This document shows, piece after piece, positions 61,087 to 64,000 of a stretch of DNA of 64,000 bases. The notes under the pieces are model-generated. The model was not told the DNA's origin. It did not search any database and saw only the letters and a list, made by a program, of their open reading frames with translations. Location of the stretch: positions 1-64,000 of the forward strand of contig CAZIJC010000007.1 in the NCBI GenBank assembly GCA_964539385.1, written 5' to 3'. Source of the stretch: JAUVZF01 sp964539385 (GTDB lineage: Bacteria > Planctomycetota > Phycisphaerae > FEN-1346). Within the stretch, counting starts at the first letter, position 1. Every line of letters begins with the position of its first letter. Both the position numbers and the translations under genes were made by a program.

Positions 61087-61865
61087 GGCGTCTCGTCCTG
61101 GGGCAGCAGACCGCCGAAGCGGCGCTGGCGGCCGGCGAAATCGCGGATGGCCCGGTGCAGGTCCGCTTCCTGAAAGCCCGGCCACCGTGTTTCGGTCACC
61201 CACAGTTCCGCATACGAAATCTGCCACAGAAGGAAGTTCGACAGCCGCATCTCGCCGGCCGTCCGGATCAAGAGGTCTGGGTCGGGCATGTCGGCCGTGT
61301 CGAGGGCGGCGCCAAACACCTCTTCGGAGATCGTGGCGGGGTCGAGGCTGCCGCGCGCGGCCCGTTCGGCCAGGGCGCGTGCGGCGTCGACGATTTCGCG
61401 GCGGCTGCCGTAATTGACCGCCAGGCAGAGGGTGGTGCTCGTGTTGGCCGCCGTCATCTCGATCGTTCGGTCCACTTCCTCCAGCACGTGGTCCGGAATC
61501 CCGTCGCGGCGGCCGATGGTCCGGAACCGCATGTTGTGCTTCATCAGCGTGGGCTGTTCCTGCACCAGGTATTCCCGGTACAGTTCCATCAGGAGGGCGA
61601 CTTCCGCCGCGGGCCGGCGCCAGTTCTCACTGGAGAAGGCGAACAGGGTCAGTTGCTCGAGGCCGAGGCGCCAGGCCTCTTCGGTGATGCGGCAGACGTT
61701 GGCGGCGCCCTCGCGATGGCCTTCGATGCGGGGCAGACCACGCGCCTTCGCCCACCGCCCGTTGCCGTCCATGATGACGGCGATGTGTCCGGGCCATGCC
61801 TCCCGGGGCACGTCGGCGAGGATGTCGGGGGTGTATTCGGCTTCGCCCATTTTGCGTTGATTCAT
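61083..61865 (-). CDS. uppS: Isoprenyl transferase (undecaprenyl diphosphate synthase)
   Basis: 260 residues. It extends farnesyl diphosphate with isopentenyl units to the C55 carrier lipid for peptidoglycan and other surface polymers. HIAVIMDGNGRWAKARGLPR holds the catalytic Asp. Next come GHREGAANV, FAFSSENWRRP, and in the last third DLLIRTAGEMRLSNFLLWQ with YAELWVTETRWP. Two ATGs lie 15 nt apart at the N-terminus (61865 and 61850); either could be used. Two GC hairpins separate it from purA upstream. Confidence 0.93.
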   Translation of the reverse strand: MNQRKMGEAEYTPDILADVPREAWPGHIAVIMDGNGRWAKARGLPRIEGHREGAANVCRITEEAWRLGLEQLTLFAFSSENWRRPAAEVALLMELYREYLVQEQPTLMKHNMRFRTIGRRDGIPDHVLEEVDRTIEMTAANTSTTLCLAVNYGSRREIVDAARALAERAARGSLDPATISEEVFGAALDTADMPDPDLLIRTAGEMRLSNFLLWQISYAELWVTETRWPGFQEADLHRAIRDFAGRQRRFGGLLPQDETP

Positions 61866-61868
61866 TAG

Positions 61869-61919
61869 CCCCCTATGACAACAGGGGGTCGCGTGCGGCC
61901 CCCGATTGCCGTCGGGGGC
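61869..61919. repeat. Two GC-rich hairpins between purA and uppS
   Basis: CCCCCT/AGGGGG with an 8-nt loop (61869-61888) and GCCCCCGA-TTGCCG-TCGGGGGC (61898-61919, 8-bp stem). No U-tract follows on the minus strand. They may partly end the purA transcript. Confidence 0.5.
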
Positions 61920-61931
61920 TGGTCATCGCCC

Positions 61932-63221
61932 TCACTGGCGAAAGATCGTCTGCTGGCGGTCGGGGCCGACGCTGATGATGCGCACGGGCGCCCCGACCAG
62001 TTCCTCCACACGGTTCACGTACGCCTTGGCCGCCTCGGGCAAGTCGTCGAACTTGCGGACGCCTGTGATGTCGTCCGACCACGGCTCCAGGTCTTCCAGG
62101 ACCGGCTCAGATTTCGCGAGCGCCTGCGGACAGACGGGGAACGCCTCGAGCCGCCGTCCGTCCAGGCGATACCCCGTGCAGATTCGAACGTCCGGAAGAC
62201 CCGACAGAACGTCGAGCAGCGTGATGACGATGCCGTCGATGCCGTTCACCCGGGCCGCGTATCGGATCGCGAACGTGTCGAGCCACCCGCAGCGGCGCGG
62301 ACGCCCGGTCGTCGTGCCGTACTCGTTGCCCTGCTCGCGAATCTGGCTGCCGACCTCGCCGGTCAGTTCCGTGGGGAACGGTCCCTCGCCGACGCGCGTG
62401 GTGTAGGCCTTGACGACACCGAGGATGCGGCCGATTTCGCGGGCGGGCACGCCGGTCCCCGGCCAGACGCCGGCCGCCGAGGCGCTCGAACTCGTGACGT
62501 ATGGATACGTGCCGTGATCGATGTCCAGAAGCGTGCCCTGGGCGCCCTCAAAGAGGATGCGTTTGCCGGCGGCCAGCGCCTCGTGGAGGAAGGCGGTCGT
62601 GTCGGCGATCATCGGGGCAAGTTGCTGGCCGTAGGCGGCGTATTCGTCCCAGACGGCGTCGGCCTCGAGCGGCTCTTCGCCGAAGACGCCGGTGAAGATG
62701 CGATTCTTGGTCTCGACGATTTGCCGCACCGCCTTCTCCAGGTCGTGCGGAGCCAGGAAGCGGCCCATCCGGATGGCCGTCACGCGGTTCGCCTTGTCGC
62801 CGTAGGCCGGGCCGATGCCGCGAAGCGTCGTGCCGATCTTGCCCTTGCCGAGGTACTTCTCGGAAAGCGCTTCCAGCTTCTTGTGCCAGGGCCAGATGGT
62901 GTGGGCGCGGCTTGAGACGAGCAGCCGTTGTCTGAGGCCCGTGGCCACGCCCTCGTAGTTCGCGATCTCTTCGAGCAGCACCTTGGGGTCCACCACGAGC
63001 CCGCCGCCGATGACGCACGTGACGTTCGGATGGAACAGGCCGGACGGCACAAGGTGCAGTTTGTACGTCTCGCCCTCGAACGCCACGGTATGGCCGGCGT
63101 TGTTGCCGCCGTTGTATCGGACACAGAGGTCGTGCTCGGCCGAGAGGATGTCGACGATCTTGCCCTTGGCCTCGTCGCCCCAGGTCAGGCCTACGATGCA
63201 GGTGCTGTTGCGTGCGCTCAC
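61932..63221 (-). CDS. purA: Adenylosuccinate synthetase
   Basis: 429 residues from GTG 63221 (a GTG at 63239 is an alternative); GGGAGG lies 10 nt upstream. It joins IMP and aspartate with GTP on the way to AMP. The GTP loop reads WGDEAKGKI, where most PurA proteins have GDEGKGK; the rest is canonical: RYNGGNNAGHTV, GTTLRGIGPAYGDK, LFEGAQGTLLDIDHGTYPYVT (part) and TTTGRPRRCGW. The Gly-to-Ala change is in the phosphate-binding loop but probably lineage-specific. It leads the minus-strand cluster. Confidence 0.95.
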   Translation of the reverse strand: MSARNSTCIVGLTWGDEAKGKIVDILSAEHDLCVRYNGGNNAGHTVAFEGETYKLHLVPSGLFHPNVTCVIGGGLVVDPKVLLEEIANYEGVATGLRQRLLVSSRAHTIWPWHKKLEALSEKYLGKGKIGTTLRGIGPAYGDKANRVTAIRMGRFLAPHDLEKAVRQIVETKNRIFTGVFGEEPLEADAVWDEYAAYGQQLAPMIADTTAFLHEALAAGKRILFEGAQGTLLDIDHGTYPYVTSSSASAAGVWPGTGVPAREIGRILGVVKAYTTRVGEGPFPTELTGEVGSQIREQGNEYGTTTGRPRRCGWLDTFAIRYAARVNGIDGIVITLLDVLSGLPDVRICTGYRLDGRRLEAFPVCPQALAKSEPVLEDLEPWSDDITGVRKFDDLPEAAKAYVNRVEELVGAPVRIISVGPDRQQTIFRQ

Positions 63222-63362
63222 CTTCGGTGTGCCTCCCACGGTTGTGCCGCCCTCGCTGGCGGGGTGCGGCCGCCCTCGCGCCTGCCGGTCAGCGCAAACG
63301 ACCGGCGCTTGCCCAACCCGGGGCTCGCGCCGTTGCAGAACCCTACACGAAAGGCCAATCGA

Positions 63363-63461
63363 ATGCCAGAAAAAACCGGACTGTGGCGCACGTCGAAAAA
63401 CCGACTCACGCTACCGGGTTTCGCTCAAGCCTTTTGCCCGCCGTGTCGATGTATGCCGTGA
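63363..63461 (+). CDS. Possible small protein upstream of an orphan terminator
   Basis: 32 codons with ATG at 63363 and GAAAGG 8 nt upstream (63349-63354). The product ends with a Cys-rich FCPPCRCMP. It lies alone on the plus strand between two minus-strand genes, and an intrinsic terminator on the same strand follows 42 nt later, which is the main reason to consider it. No family is recognised and the coding evidence is weak; the transcript could equally be non-coding. Confidence 0.25.
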   Translation: MPEKTGLWRTSKNRLTLPGFAQAFCPPCRCMP

Positions 63462-63502
63462 GGCTGTGGGTCACCCCGCGAAGCGGGGACAGCCTGATGT
63501 TT

Positions 63503-63540
63503 GAGGGTCCGGGCCGCGGCGAACCCGGATCCTCTTTTTT
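63503..63540 (+). terminator. Orphan intrinsic terminator on the plus strand
   Basis: An 11-bp stem with one mismatch (63503-63513 with 63524-63534), 10-nt loop, followed by TTTTTT (63535-63540). Just before it is another compound hairpin: AGGCTGT/ACAGCCT (63461-63467 and 63489-63495) enclosing CCCCGC-GAA-GCGGGG (63474-63488). Both flanking genes are on the minus strand, so no known gene uses it. The 63222-63606 gap holds nothing else I can identify. Confidence 0.65.
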
Positions 63541-63606
63541 GCGCCACCGTACCCCGCCTATCGCTGCGAAAACGCGCCGCGCAAGCGCGGCGGCTGACTC
63601 GGTGAA

Positions 63607-64000
63607 TCACTCGCCGGGCGCAATCATCGCCTTCAGCACACCGTCGGCGTACTCGGCCGCCATCTCGAACGCCTTCGGCCCGTCGCCGAGGCCGACGCGG
63701 TGGGTGATCCAACTCGCCACATCCAGGCGGCCGGTCGTCAGCAGCGTCATCGCCTGCTCGGCTGCGTGCCGCGACCGCCGGACGTACTGAACAGAAAGTT
63801 CCTTGCGGCGGGCGTCGTGCGCACCCAGGACGATCTGATCCTCTTCGGGAATGCCGACCAGGCAGACGCGTCCGCAGATGGCGGCCACGTCGTAGGCCTG
63901 GGGCGCCCCGGCGGCGCGATTCGTGCACTCGAAGACGACGTCGGTCCCCCGGCCGTCGGTCAGCCGCATGATCGCCTCGACCGGGTCTTCCTTCTCGACG
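63607..64000 (-). CDS. Zinc-type medium-chain dehydrogenase, C-terminal part (cut by window edge)
   Basis: About 130 residues in frame to the right window edge. GRGTDVVFECT, GRVCLVGIPEED and the substrate-domain end DVASWITHRVGLGDGPKAFEMA match the second half of medium-chain alcohol dehydrogenases such as sorbitol or threonine dehydrogenases. The Rossmann GxGxxG motif and the zinc ligands lie beyond the edge, so the substrate and metal use cannot be assessed. It ends 385 nt before purA. Confidence 0.8.
   Translation of the reverse strand, partial: VEKEDPVEAIMRLTDGRGTDVVFECTNRAAGAPQAYDVAAICGRVCLVGIPEEDQIVLGAHDARRKELSVQYVRRSRHAAEQAMTLLTTGRLDVASWITHRVGLGDGPKAFEMAAEYADGVLKAMIAPGE

Overview
The window is GC-rich bacterial chromosome, densely packed with housekeeping genes. 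It most likely comes from a planctomycete (Planctomycetota), possibly a metagenome-assembled relative of Phycisphaerae. This assignment rests on several traits seen together: a SpoVG protein carrying a zinc-ribbon insert, a tiny AURKAIP1/COX24-like basic protein, many secreted proteins with Pro/Ala-rich tails, outer-membrane assembly genes (LptE and BamD types) beside a c-di-AMP system, and dispersed GC-rich intergenic palindromes. It is an inference; no rRNA gene is present to confirm it. I saw no prophage, CRISPR array, rRNA or intact transposase.

Layout. 1-6.3 kb: secreted or envelope proteins (an AsmA-like fragment cut by the window edge, a CsgG/LpoB-like plus carbohydrate-binding protein, a HAD phosphatase), a PHP phosphoesterase, a GDSL hydrolase, a sugar isomerase-like protein and a DUF4258/DUF2283 pair. 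6.4-15.3 kb: dapF followed by a complete five-gene oligopeptide ABC transporter operon and a large exported protein. 15.5-25.9 kb: an orphan sugar-binding lipoprotein, transketolase, IMP dehydrogenase, a zinc-ribbon membrane protein, a sensor kinase with a CxxCH haem motif, dapA and a CreD-like membrane protein. 26.0-27.8 kb: a two-gene restriction-modification system, then a 128-bp MITE-like element whose end forms the pdxJ stop codon. 27.8-32.7 kb: pdxJ, small proteins, dprA, aroB, and a divergent region with a candidate structured RNA. 32.7-45.5 kb: folC, an alpha/alpha-barrel-like secreted protein, an AMMECR1 protein, a DedA-like protein, the ispE-spoVG pair, ilvBNC, a STAS protein, a divergent RNase HII, a nucleoside transporter and tRNA-Leu. 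45.5-63.2 kb: a run of fifteen minus-strand genes, purA-uppS-cdsA-phoH-pgpH-ybeY-corC-recO-bamD-like-lptE-ftsH-folP-cdaA-ybbR-proA, many of them overlapping by the tetranucleotide ATGA or GTGA. 63.6 kb to the end: a truncated zinc-type alcohol dehydrogenase.

How the genes work together. The last cluster joins isoprenoid carrier and phospholipid precursor synthesis (uppS, cdsA), outer-membrane assembly (bamD-like, lptE), membrane proteolysis (ftsH), ribosome and RNA quality control (ybeY, phoH) and a full c-di-AMP circuit (cyclase CdaA, regulator YbbR/CdaR, phosphodiesterase PgpH). Amino-acid metabolism is scattered across the window: lysine/meso-DAP (dapF, dapA), shikimate (aroB), branched-chain (ilvBNC) and proline (proA). 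Cofactor genes are pdxJ, folC, folP and ispE.

The least-explained material is intergenic: a candidate RNA with a strong terminator at 32.4-32.6 kb, an orphan plus-strand terminator at 63.5 kb, the MITE-like element at 27.7 kb, and families of covarying palindromes at gene ends. All functional calls come from reading motifs by eye; no database search was run.
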